DNA from: an uncultured Candidatus Saccharibacteria bacterium
GTDB taxonomy: Bacteria; Patescibacteriota; Saccharimonadia; Saccharimonadales; Saccharimonadaceae
Direction: 5' to 3'
Length of the DNA: 52,084 nt
NCBI GenBank assembly: GCA_937981355.1
Contig: CALJPD010000001.1
Location: 1 to 52,084 of the forward strand
A program made the position numbers and the translations under genes. The notes under the pieces were generated by a model, which was not told the DNA's origin, ran no database searches, and was given only the letters and a program-made list of their open reading frames with translations. Below, in pieces: positions 40,810-48,342 of the stretch (positions within the stretch are counted from its first letter, which is position 1; each line of letters opens with the position of its first letter).

Positions 40810-41679
40810 ATGACGATCTTGATAGCAGGCGCACTGCTCCTTCTCGGCGTAGTGCTGGGTAGCTTTGCGGGTGCGCAAGTGTGGCGGGTGCGTGCGCGGC
40901 AACTGCGGACTGATAAGCAAACCGGCCACCCCTACGACAAACACGAATGGCGTCAACTGCGTGTCCTCTTGCAGGGTACAGTGCGAGACGATCGCTCGCG
41001 CTGTCTGCAGTGTGGGCATGTGCTGGCGTGGTATGATCTACTCCCAGTAGTGAGCTGGCTGTCGACTGGTGGGCGCTGCCGCTATTGCCAGCAGTTCATT
41101 GGCTGGTTCGAGCTGGTGATGGAGCTGGTGCTAGGGGTTGGCTTGGCACTGTCGTATCTGGTATGGCCATGGGCATTGCCAGCCAGTAGCTTACTCTTTG
41201 CTGTATGGGCGGTGGTGGCCTTAGTGCTGATGATCCTCGCGGCGTATGACGCCAAGTGGCAGCTCCTGCCTGACCCGCTTAACTATGGCTTGATGGCACT
41301 GGGTGCACTCTTCGTGCTGGTGCGGATGATGACGCTGCACGATGTTGATCTTGTATCACTCACGGGGGCGGTGGCGCTACTGGCGGGGTTGTATGGTGGG
41401 CTGTATGCCATCTCGCGCGGGGCGTGGATTGGCTTTGGTGATGTGAAGCTCTGTGTGGGCTTGGCACTGCTGCTGGGCGATTGGCGATTGGCCTTTATGA
41501 CGCTGTTTTTCTCCAACATGCTGGGTTGTATCATCGTCCTGCCGGGCCTAGCGCGTGGCCAGCTCAATACGCGCTCGCAAGTGCCATTTGGGCCGCTGCT
41601 TATCATTGGCTGCGTTATCTCACTCTTGTTTGGTGGGCATATCTTGCGCGCGCTGGTGGCATTACCGCTGGGCTTTTGA
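40810..41679 (+). CDS. pilD: Prepilin peptidase / N-methyltransferase
   Basis: The aspartic membrane protease (family A24) cleaves prepilins before position +1 and methylates the new N-terminus. The 289-aa protein has the N-terminal methylase-associated domain with a four-Cys zinc motif (SRCLQCGHV and GRCRYCQQF), the loop LLPVVSWL, then about seven membrane segments with both catalytic Asp motifs: YDAKWQLLPD and GFGDVKL. All key residues are present. The ATG at 40810 lies 8 nt after the extended -10 TGCTATACT (40793-40801), so the mRNA is nearly leaderless. Substrates are the pilins encoded on both sides. Confidence 0.95.
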   Translation: MTILIAGALLLLGVVLGSFAGAQVWRVRARQLRTDKQTGHPYDKHEWRQLRVLLQGTVRDDRSRCLQCGHVLAWYDLLPVVSWLSTGGRCRYCQQFIGWFELVMELVLGVGLALSYLVWPWALPASSLLFAVWAVVALVLMILAAYDAKWQLLPDPLNYGLMALGALFVLVRMMTLHDVDLVSLTGAVALLAGLYGGLYAISRGAWIGFGDVKLCVGLALLLGDWRLAFMTLFFSNMLGCIIVLPGLARGQLNTRSQVPFGPLLIIGCVISLLFGGHILRALVALPLGF

Positions 41680-41727
41680 GGCTCAGGCTGGGTAGATTTG
41701 CTCCTCCTCATAAACCTGATGTAATAC

Positions 41728-41757
41728 TTGACAATCCAGAGAGAGAGAGAGTACTAT
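41728..41757 (+). promoter_or_regulatory. Promoter of the 41792 gene
   Basis: TTGACA (41728-41733), 18-bp spacer, TACTAT (41752-41757). The spacer contains a GA dinucleotide run of seven units, which could vary in length and change promoter strength. Confidence 0.65.
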
Positions 41758-41791
41758 AGGCATCATAAACACCTAACTCCAAGGAGATATG

Positions 41792-42547
41792 ATGCCACGA
41801 TATGACCAGCCACTTAGTGGTGAGACAGACCAAGCAAAACCGTATGAGCCAACACTGCGAGACTTTCCGATGCCAAAGACTGAGAAATTCAGTGAAGGAG
41901 AGGATGCCAAGCGTGCGAAGCTGATAGAGGAGGCACTAGCAAATGTCGAAACAAAGCTCGATAACGAGCGTAAAGGGGAGTACTGCGAAGATATTGTTAA
42001 GGAAATACAGCGGATTGGCGGGGTATTGGCAGAGAATGGCTTTGGTAGCCGGCCTGAGGATAAGCATGTTGTCGTGAGCAATCATGCTGGCGACGAGACT
42101 AGATATTTTCGTGGGAGCTTCGTTCAGTATGAAACGGCCGTTGCAGCGCGGCTTATCCCAAAGGGTGCACCTGATGATAGTGGTTGGGGACAAGCTCAAA
42201 AGGACTTGATATATAAAGGGAGCGACTGCGATATCACTGACCCATATGATGAAGCTCAGTATAATAAATCAAGCCAACGTGGTTACATCATTAGCGTTGT
42301 AACTGGCCCAGCAGTCGAAGTGTACTCAGACCGACCACTAACAGAGGAGCGGAAGGATCGCTACCGTGATCTTCACCAGCCAGGGACAGTGCTAGTGAGC
42401 TTTGCTCGCCGGTGTAATGATGAGGCAAAGATGCTTCGTGTTGGTGGCAGGCTAGGTGATTCAACTAACCCAAAGGCGTACGAGCTCGTCCTTGCTGCTA
42501 TGCAAGATATTGAGGAAGAGCTGCCGGCTAGCAAAGAGACGCAGTAG
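41792..42547 (+). CDS. Unknown acidic soluble protein (251 aa)
   Basis: No family recognised. ATG 41792 has AAGGAG 5 nt upstream; the ATG at 41789 is too close to it. The protein has no signal or membrane helix, is rich in Glu, Asp, Lys and Tyr, and looks mixed alpha/beta (KLIEEALANVETKLDNERKG; RGYIISVVTGPAVEVYSDR). It interrupts the pilin genes but has its own promoter and terminator, so it is probably not part of the pilus machine. Its style resembles the 9500 and 15462 proteins. Confidence 0.75.
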   Translation: MPRYDQPLSGETDQAKPYEPTLRDFPMPKTEKFSEGEDAKRAKLIEEALANVETKLDNERKGEYCEDIVKEIQRIGGVLAENGFGSRPEDKHVVVSNHAGDETRYFRGSFVQYETAVAARLIPKGAPDDSGWGQAQKDLIYKGSDCDITDPYDEAQYNKSSQRGYIISVVTGPAVEVYSDRPLTEERKDRYRDLHQPGTVLVSFARRCNDEAKMLRVGGRLGDSTNPKAYELVLAAMQDIEEELPASKETQ

Positions 42548-42580
42548 GCAATAAAACCCTTTGAAGTGAACCAAGCAAAG

Positions 42581-42605
42581 ACCAGCCCATGAGCGGCTGG
42601 TTTTT
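42581..42605 (+). terminator. Terminator after the 251-aa gene
   Basis: ACCAGCC (42581-42587) and GGCTGGT (42595-42601), 7-nt loop, then five T. Confidence 0.88.
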
Positions 42606-42702
42606 GCGCTCTATACCTAAGCTGTGCAGAGGTATTATCTCTCCCCAGAATCGCCCCATCGCCCTGTGCTGCTAATGCTGCTTGTGCTATACTAGAGAGG
42701 TT

Positions 42703-43413
42703 ATGAGTATGCCAGTGAAGCCAGGGTTCACCATTATTGAGATGATGCTGTTTTTGGCGGTGAGTGGGGCAATGGCAGCCGGGATTATGGTGGGTGTGGG
42801 CGCAACGGTCAATGCCCAGCGCTACCGCGATGCCACCCATTCGCTGGTGAGCTTCTTCCAGGGGGAGTACGACCGGGTGGTGAATGTCCAGAACGATCAC
42901 GACCGCAACCTTGGCTGTAGCACCAGCGGCATTAGCCAGAGCATTACCCCACAGGTGCCTGGCACGAGCGAGTGCACCATCATTGGGCGGTTTATTACCA
43001 CTGGCCGTGATGGCCGAAGCCTCATAGCGCGGACAATCTATGCCACGCGTGATGGCTCGACTGCAGCAACGGATTATGAGGCGCTAACTCACTCGGGGCT
43101 TGTTTTGTCGGACACCGCCAGCCAGACAACTACCTACGAACTAGCGTGGGAGACGGCACTGCGGCAGGGCGCACGTCACTCGTATTTGATCGTGCGCTCG
43201 CCCTCCAGTGGTGCTATCAAGACCTACATTGGCAACACAGACAACCCTATGACCGTTCTCTCGCCTGATAATGACGCCCAAAAAGGCGACACCAACCTCT
43301 GTATCGATCCTGATGGATTGGTCTTTACTGGCATTAGTGGGGCAGTGATTGCCCGGGGTGGCAGCTCGGCCAGTAGTGTGAAGCTGATCGGTGGAGGAAT
43401 AGGCCAATGCTAG
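42703..43413 (+). CDS. Minor pilin 1 (type IV prepilin-like)
   Basis: ATG 42703 lies 9 nt after the extended -10 TGCTATACT (42685-42693), so the mRNA has almost no leader. The 236-aa protein has the short leader MSMPVKPG, cleavage before FTIIEMMLFLAVSG, and Glu at +5. The globular part contains cysteines (LGCSTSG, SECTIIG) and ends in KLIGGGIGQC. First of four minor pilin genes in a row, each overlapping or touching the next; these probably prime pilus assembly as a tip complex, as GspHIJK or FimU/PilVWX do. The specific counterpart (GspH/FimT-like) is a guess. Confidence 0.85.
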   Translation: MSMPVKPGFTIIEMMLFLAVSGAMAAGIMVGVGATVNAQRYRDATHSLVSFFQGEYDRVVNVQNDHDRNLGCSTSGISQSITPQVPGTSECTIIGRFITTGRDGRSLIARTIYATRDGSTAATDYEALTHSGLVLSDTASQTTTYELAWETALRQGARHSYLIVRSPSSGAIKTYIGNTDNPMTVLSPDNDAQKGDTNLCIDPDGLVFTGISGAVIARGGSSASSVKLIGGGIGQC

Positions 43414-44009
43414 GGCGTCGCCACGAGCGGGGTGATACGATCATTGAGGTGATGTTTGCCTTCGTGCTCTTTAGTATGGTAATTGTGGGAGCTTTTATGA
43501 TTATGAACCAAGGTATGGCGCTGGCGCAGCGCTCGCTGGAGGTAACACAGGTGCGGCAGCAGATCGACTCGCAGGTGCTGCTGATTCGGACTGCTCAGCA
43601 GGCAGTCAACCAGCAGCTGTGGGAGACCATCAAAGGCAAGGTAGGTACGACCACGCCTATTACGCTGAGCGAGCTCGCTGAGAGCAACTGCCGCCTTTCG
43701 CCAGATACATTGCGGGGGCGCGGCGCATTCTTTGTTGCGCCGCGGGCCGATGCTGCCACGGGCAAGCAGGTCATCCGTCTCTTCGAGCCGACCAACGCGA
43801 GCTACCAGCCCGAACCGACAACCTACAGCAAGGTAGACTTTGGCAACGATCCGCGGGCGCAGGGGCTCTTCGTCCAGATTGTCAAAGCAGAGGGTGCCAA
43901 CGCCAACCTTGCCTATGATGTGTATGTATCTGCCTGCTGGCCGACTGTAGCGAGCGATAAGCCAATGACGATTGGCACCGTAACGAGGTTGTATGATGTG
44001 GCGCGCTAA
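43407..44009 (+). CDS. Minor pilin 2 (PilV/GspI-like)
   Basis: Overlaps the gene before it by 7 nt. The 200-aa protein starts MLGRRHERGDTIIEVMFAFV: the leader ends in RG, but the residue after the cleavage glycine is Asp, not Phe; Glu at +5 is kept. The membrane helix (MFAFVLFSMVIVGAFMIMNQ) and position in the cluster suggest a PilV/GspI-type minor pilin. The globular part has two cysteines (SNCRLS, SACWPT). Overlaps the next gene by 17 nt. Confidence 0.8.
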   Translation: MLGRRHERGDTIIEVMFAFVLFSMVIVGAFMIMNQGMALAQRSLEVTQVRQQIDSQVLLIRTAQQAVNQQLWETIKGKVGTTTPITLSELAESNCRLSPDTLRGRGAFFVAPRADAATGKQVIRLFEPTNASYQPEPTTYSKVDFGNDPRAQGLFVQIVKAEGANANLAYDVYVSACWPTVASDKPMTIGTVTRLYDVAR

Positions 44010-44745
44010 CAGAGGCAGAACACAGGGAGAGAAGCAACGGCAGCACCTAGCACGGCAGGCCGCACGGCGCGGAGAGCCAGGCTTCACTCTCATCGAGCTG
44101 CTATTGGCGATGAGCTTCCTCTCGGTGCTACTCATTGCCATTACGACCTCCACGCTGCAGATCATTGGCCTGTATACGAAGGGGGTGACGCTCAAGTCGA
44201 TCAACCTCGCGGGGCGCGATGTGGCCGACTCCTTCCGACGCGATGCCTTGGCCTCGGCAGATGGGATCCGCTATGTGTCGCCAGACAAAGGCGGTGGGTT
44301 GGGACGTCTATGCTTTGGTACGATGTCGTATGTGTGGAGCCCAGCCGCCAAGCTACAGCAAGGCAGTGCCATCCGCTACCAAAACGACACACGCCAGGGT
44401 GATGTGCGCGGCGATATGATTATCCTCGCCCGTGTGGCTGATGCTGGTGCGCAGTATTGCAACCCAACGGCCCGTGGCACATACTCGACCGATGTATTTC
44501 TTAGCAAAGCAACGGAGCTGCTTGGCTCGCGCGAGGGGGATTTGGCGCTGCGCGATCTGCAGATCAATCCTGTTATTGAATCGACCGAAGGTACACATAC
44601 CATCTACCGCCTCCGCTTCGTCATTGGCACCAACCAACAAGATACGATCAACACCGCCAACCAGACCTGCAAGCCGCCCACGAACGACAGTGCTAATTAT
44701 AACTTCTGCGCCATTAATATTTTTGAGACATTGATACAGGGGTAG
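43993..44745 (+). CDS. Minor pilin 3 (PilW/GspJ-like)
   Basis: Starts within the end of the gene before (ATG 43993 or 43996). The 250-aa protein has a long basic leader of about 31 residues (many Arg and Gln) ending in EPG, then FTLIELLLAMSFLSVLLIAI, with Glu at +5. The following SLQIIGLY-like helix and KSINLAGRDVADSFRRD resemble PilW/GspJ, where RxxxDxxR-type segments occur. Cysteines near the C-terminus (QTCKPP, YNFCAINIF) may form a disulfide. Followed after 1 nt by the fourth gene. Confidence 0.82.
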   Translation: MMWRANRGRTQGEKQRQHLARQAARRGEPGFTLIELLLAMSFLSVLLIAITTSTLQIIGLYTKGVTLKSINLAGRDVADSFRRDALASADGIRYVSPDKGGGLGRLCFGTMSYVWSPAAKLQQGSAIRYQNDTRQGDVRGDMIILARVADAGAQYCNPTARGTYSTDVFLSKATELLGSREGDLALRDLQINPVIESTEGTHTIYRLRFVIGTNQQDTINTANQTCKPPTNDSANYNFCAINIFETLIQG

Positions 44746-44746
44746 G

Positions 44747-45907
44747 ATGATGAGGTGGATACAGCAGCAGAGCAACAAGCAGCGGCAGGCCGGCATGGTG
44801 TCGCTCTTTGTGGTGATGTTTTCAACAGTACTGATCACGGTAGTAACAGTGAGCTTTATCCGCTTGATGGTGCAGGAGCAGCAGCGCGCCAGCAACAACG
44901 ACCTCTCGCAGAGTGCCTACGACTCAGCGGTTGCTGGAGTAGAGGATGGCAAGCGCGTCATCCGTGCGGCGCTCAAGGGTAATGAGCGGGCCCGTCGTGC
45001 CATTGAGCAGCAGCGGTGCAACACTGTGGCAGCAGCTGGTGTGGTGTCGTCTGTTAGTGGTGAGACCACCATCAAGACGAGTAGTGGCAGCAGCACGCTT
45101 AACCAAGCCTACACCTGCGTCAAGATCGAGGCCAAGACTGAAGACGTCAAACTTGACCTGGCAGAAGGGGAATCGACTGTCATCCCGTTGGTTGGTGCAG
45201 ATGCCTTTGATAGTGTGCAGATCGAGTGGATGCGCAAGAAAAACAGCGACAACGAAGTTGTCTCCATCGAGACGCCAACCTCTGGCGACCTCCGCTCATT
45301 GCCGCGCAAAGACCAGTGGAGCCCCAACGCGCCAGCTCTCATCCGGGCCCAGGCTGTCTTGCCCACCAAGACAAGCGTCAGCCTGAGTGAGCTCGACAGC
45401 GCTCAAGTCTCGACCAACTTCTTGCGCCCCAGCATCATCACCGACAATGCGAACCCGCTCACCATCCAACGCCCTGGCCTGCGCGCCAATAGCGACAGTG
45501 GTGCTCAGACGACCGTTAATGCCGTGCCGTGCTCCAACGCGCGCTACACTGGTGGTGGCTATGCCTGTCAGGCCGTCCTCCAAATGGCTGGTGGTGAGTC
45601 TGTACCAGCGGGCTCGCGTGTGGCGTTCTTGCGCGTGACCAGCCTGTACAAAGCCTCAGCAGTCAAGATCTCGCTCAAACGGGCAAGCAGCGTGACGAAG
45701 TTCGACACCGTCCAGCCCGAAATCGACTCCACCGGCCGGGCAGACACCATCTTCCGCCGCATCAAAAGCCGCGTCAATGTCGGCTTCAATACCAACGGTA
45801 GCTTCACCTTCCCAGAGCAAGGCGTCGACATCACTGGCAGTCTCTGCAAAAACTTCTACGTCACCAACGACGAAGCCGGGCCACTAGGCACGTCGTGTAA
45901 TCCGTAG
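44747..45907 (+). CDS. Minor pilin 4 (PilX/GspK-like)
   Basis: Starts right after the stop of minor pilin 3, with GGGGTAGG as ribosome binding site. The 386-aa protein has QAGMVSLFVVMFSTVLITVV: cleavage would follow the Gly, and position +5 lacks Glu (MVSLF), as is typical for PilX/GspK-type tip subunits. The helix continues into NDLSQSAYDSAVAGVEDGKR, a well-known PilX-like block. The large outer domain has several cysteines (QRCNTV, YTCVKI, VPCSNA, YACQAV, LCKNFY, TSCNP) and is the longest of the four. Last gene of the block. Confidence 0.8.
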   Translation: MMRWIQQQSNKQRQAGMVSLFVVMFSTVLITVVTVSFIRLMVQEQQRASNNDLSQSAYDSAVAGVEDGKRVIRAALKGNERARRAIEQQRCNTVAAAGVVSSVSGETTIKTSSGSSTLNQAYTCVKIEAKTEDVKLDLAEGESTVIPLVGADAFDSVQIEWMRKKNSDNEVVSIETPTSGDLRSLPRKDQWSPNAPALIRAQAVLPTKTSVSLSELDSAQVSTNFLRPSIITDNANPLTIQRPGLRANSDSGAQTTVNAVPCSNARYTGGGYACQAVLQMAGGESVPAGSRVAFLRVTSLYKASAVKISLKRASSVTKFDTVQPEIDSTGRADTIFRRIKSRVNVGFNTNGSFTFPEQGVDITGSLCKNFYVTNDEAGPLGTSCNP

Positions 45908-46038
45908 GGGCCCCTTGCCGTAGCTTTTGCTACTGAATAAAAGAAGAATAGGGGCTAGTGCTAAGTGGTTAGCTATCAATCAATCTTCGTTCAAAATATA
46001 CGAAACATCTCAGTAGAAACTCCGCTTTCTTTGCGCTA

Positions 46039-46178
46039 GCTCCACCTCCCCACACTCCCTCCGATGGAGTGTGAAAACAGATTGTAATAATCTGTTTTCA
46101 GCCCAGCGCAAGAGGTCGATATCCAGTGAATATCGACCCTTATAGTGTTCCATCGGAGGGAGTGTGGGGAGGGTGAGC
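46039..46178 (-). repeat. MITE-like palindromic element, copy B (better preserved)
   Basis: The ends form a long inverted repeat: about 24 matching bases (CCTCCCCACACTCCCTCC plus six more on each side), imperfect for the outermost few. Inside are AAAACAGATT/AATCTGTTTT (10 bp) and TCGATAT (46116-46122) with ATATCGA (46130-46136). Its reverse complement matches copy A at 25641-25783. Compared with A, one inner base pair has changed on both sides (C-G there, T-A here), so pairing was kept. The stretch 45908-46038 holds no gene I can support. Confidence 0.85.
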
Positions 46179-46214
46179 GTGAGAGAACACCCAGTTTATT
46201 CTGGTTGTGAATCT

Positions 46215-47156
46215 TTATCCCTGTTCTTTCCCGCTATGGAACTGCTCGAAGATGTCGCGCAGGTGTTGGTCGGTGACGTGGGTATAGACCTGTGTAGTGC
46301 TGATGTTGCTGTGGCCGAGCATGCTCTGGACACTGCGCAGGTCGGCTCCGTTCATCAATAGGTCGGTCGCGAAGCTGTGGCGCATGGTGTGGGGGCTGAC
46401 GTGCTTGGTGATGCCAGCGAGGCGGGCATATTTGCCAATCATCGATTGCACACTGCGCGTCGTGAGGCGGCGGAAGTCGCCACTGGTGTTTGTGGCACCG
46501 TGGTTGCGACTATAGCTGATGAAGAGTGGGTCGAGCGAATCATGCCGGGCGCTGAGGTAGGTCTCGATCTGCTCGGCAGCACGGCTACTGACGAAGACCG
46601 GCCGGTCTTTCTGGCCCTTACCGCGCACCATGAACTCGCGGCGCTTGAGGTTGATGTGGTCGCGATTGAGATTAACCAGCTCCGAGACGCGCAGACCACT
46701 GGAGAAGAGTAGCTCGATGATGGCTTTGTCGCGCAAGTTGGCCTCTTTACCATCGCTTGGTACGGCATCGATCATCCGCTCCACTTCGTCATAATGCAGA
46801 AAGGTGACTTGCCGCTTGTGCGTCTTGGGGAGCTCGATCTTGCTGGGGGAGAGGCTGGCGATGTCGCGCTTGGAGAGGTAGTTGAGGAAGCCACGCAGCG
46901 CGATGAGGTGGTAGCTCTGGGTGAGCATGCCCAGCTCCTCACCATAGACGCTTTGGTAGCGATTGAGCCAGAGGCGGTAGCGCCGCACCAACTCGGGCGT
47001 GATCTGATCGACCGTCAATTCAGCACCAGCAAACTCAACGAAGCGCTCGAGGTAGTGTTTGTAGTTCTCTGCTGTTTTGGACGATCGGCCACGCTCCACC
47101 TCCATATATTCGATGAAGTCGATGATCAAATCTTGCATATAATAGTGCTGTGCCAT
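46215..47156 (-). CDS. xerC: Tyrosine recombinase XerC/XerD-like
   Basis: Resolves chromosome dimers at dif, normally switched on by FtsK. The 313-aa protein has the SAM-like N-terminal core-binding domain (IIDFIEYMEVERGRSSKTAENYKHYL-type helix, about 8-95) and the catalytic domain with Arg in SSGLRVSELVNL, Lys in GKGQKDR, HTMRHSFA (H-x-x-R), GHSNISTTQVYTHV (second His and the Tyr nucleophile). All catalytic residues are present and the length is normal. It may be the only Xer of the organism (inference), as in other single-recombinase systems. A -10 box TGGTATACT (reverse strand, 47172-47164) is 7 nt upstream of the ATG. Confidence 0.94.
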   Translation of the reverse strand: MAQHYYMQDLIIDFIEYMEVERGRSSKTAENYKHYLERFVEFAGAELTVDQITPELVRRYRLWLNRYQSVYGEELGMLTQSYHLIALRGFLNYLSKRDIASLSPSKIELPKTHKRQVTFLHYDEVERMIDAVPSDGKEANLRDKAIIELLFSSGLRVSELVNLNRDHINLKRREFMVRGKGQKDRPVFVSSRAAEQIETYLSARHDSLDPLFISYSRNHGATNTSGDFRRLTTRSVQSMIGKYARLAGITKHVSPHTMRHSFATDLLMNGADLRSVQSMLGHSNISTTQVYTHVTDQHLRDIFEQFHSGKEQG

Positions 47157-47198
47157 TTGCCATAGTATACCACAATGGAGGCGGGGTGGTATAGCAGA

Positions 47199-47594
47199 TC
47201 AGGTGTTGGTAGAAGGCCAGGCAGCAAGGACAAGCTCTTTGTAGTGTGGCTCAATAGCAAGAGCGGCAAATTCGGTACGGGTTAGCCACGTTGGGGTGCC
47301 TTCGCAGTTGTGCTGAGTTGACTGCAGTGTGTGCGAGGGAGCGACTCCTGTATAGGCAAGGATGATCTTGCCCTTGCTATGGAGGAAGAAGTCTTTGCGC
47401 TGGAGGTGTGGTATGGCAAGGCCGCACTCTTCCATAAGCTCGCGCTTGATTGCCTGGTCTGGTGTTTCGCCTGCTTCGATGTGCCCACCAGGCAAGCCCC
47501 AGCTCTTGTCCTTATCAGCATAAATGACAAGAACATGACTGGCATCCTCACTGTAAATAGCTGCTTTGGTAGAGACAGGAAAGAGTAATCGCAT
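47199..47594 (-). CDS. NUDIX hydrolase
   Basis: Hydrolyses a nucleoside diphosphate linked to another group; the substrate is not readable. The start is set at ATG 47594 (MRLLFPVSTKAAIYS), 6 nt after a TGCTACGAT box, with no ribosome binding site. The 131-aa protein has the Nudix box GGHIEAGETPDQAIKRELME followed by ECGL, with all conserved residues (G, E, REL, EE, G). Small Nudix proteins of this type include MutT-like house-cleaning enzymes. Divergent from ndk, so both nucleotide enzymes start from one intergenic region of 100 bp. Confidence 0.9.
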   Translation of the reverse strand: MRLLFPVSTKAAIYSEDASHVLVIYADKDKSWGLPGGHIEAGETPDQAIKRELMEECGLAIPHLQRKDFFLHSKGKIILAYTGVAPSHTLQSTQHNCEGTPTWLTRTEFAALAIEPHYKELVLAAWPSTNT

Positions 47595-47660
47595 AATAGT
47601 ATCGTAGCACACAATGAGATGCACGCTCCATCAGCTGTTTTGCGATTACTCACAATACGC

Positions 47661-47666
47661 TATAAT
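47661..47666 (+). promoter_or_regulatory. -10 box of ndk
   Basis: TATAAT; T-rich -35-like sequence (TTTTGC, 47638-47643) at 17 bp. TAAGGAG lies 4-5 nt before ATG 47695. Confidence 0.6.
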
Positions 47667-47694
47667 ACAAGCAAACCTAACGATAAGGAGCGTT

Positions 47695-48225
47695 ATGAGC
47701 GAAACAACAGCGGTGCCCAACAACAATAATGTGCAAAAGACCTTGGTCGTCTTCAAGCCAGATGCCGTGCAGCGGGGAATTGTGGGCGAGATTTTGACCC
47801 GTTTTGAGCGGGTGGGCCTCAAGATTGTGGCCGTTAAGATGATCGCTCCGACGCGTGATCATTACTATCGCCACTATGAGGAGATCGGCAAGATGGTGTC
47901 GCGCCGTGGCAAGCACGCCTTTGGGGTGACGCTGGACTTTATGATGCAAGGGCCAGTCGTTGCCATGGTGTTTGAGGGGGTAGAGGCCGTCAAGCTGGTG
48001 CGCAAGCTGGTGGGCCCCACCGAGCCAATGGCTGCCGAGATGGGGACGATCCGCGGCGATTACTCACACATGAGCTTTGGCTATGCCAACGACGAAGACA
48101 AGGGCGTGCCCAACCTCATCCACGCTTCGGGCAACCCCGAGGAGGCCGAACAAGAGATCAACCACTGGTTCTCAGACGACGAAATCTACGAATACCATGC
48201 ATTGCACGAGAAGTTTACGCGCTAA
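47695..48225 (+). CDS. ndk: Nucleoside diphosphate kinase
   Basis: Transfers phosphate between nucleoside tri- and diphosphates through a phospho-histidine. Start ATG 47695, with TAAGGAG upstream; the longer frame from 47614 is rejected. The 176-aa protein begins with a disordered stretch (SETTAVPNNNN), then QKTLVVFKPDAVQRGIVGEI, FERVGLKIVAVKM, and the active-site region NLIHASGNPEEAEQEINHWF with the catalytic His. An insertion between the Kpn loop and the active site (RGDYSHMSFGYANDEDKG) and the tail make it longer than the usual 135-150 aa. The gene stands alone. Confidence 0.95.
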   Translation: MSETTAVPNNNNVQKTLVVFKPDAVQRGIVGEILTRFERVGLKIVAVKMIAPTRDHYYRHYEEIGKMVSRRGKHAFGVTLDFMMQGPVVAMVFEGVEAVKLVRKLVGPTEPMAAEMGTIRGDYSHMSFGYANDEDKGVPNLIHASGNPEEAEQEINHWFSDDEIYEYHALHEKFTR

Positions 48226-48228
48226 GCG

Positions 48229-48322
48229 TTGATTTCTTCCGTATCTATGCTACAATAGGGTTATTCAACTCCTAGCAAACGCTCTCCCTCCATATGGGAA
48301 CCAGCACAGCTAGGAGTTTTTT
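48229..48322 (+). promoter_or_regulatory. Promoter plus promoter-proximal terminator before the NYN gene
   Basis: Promoter: TTGATT (48229-48234), 16-bp spacer, TACAAT (48251-48256) with TGC before it. Just after the expected start, AACTCCTAGC (48267-48276) and GCTAGGAGTT (48309-48318) form a perfect 10-bp stem around a 32-nt loop, ending in six T (48317-48322). So a transcript from this promoter would end after about 60 nt unless it reads through into the NYN gene at 48343. It may be an attenuator or riboswitch, a small RNA, or simply the ndk terminator. Confidence 0.6.
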
Positions 48323-48342
48323 AGTAAGAAAGGTAGGATAGC

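Noticed and set aside
46180..46214. dif site next to the Xer gene
   Set aside because: No sequence resembling the dif palindrome was found near the gene.
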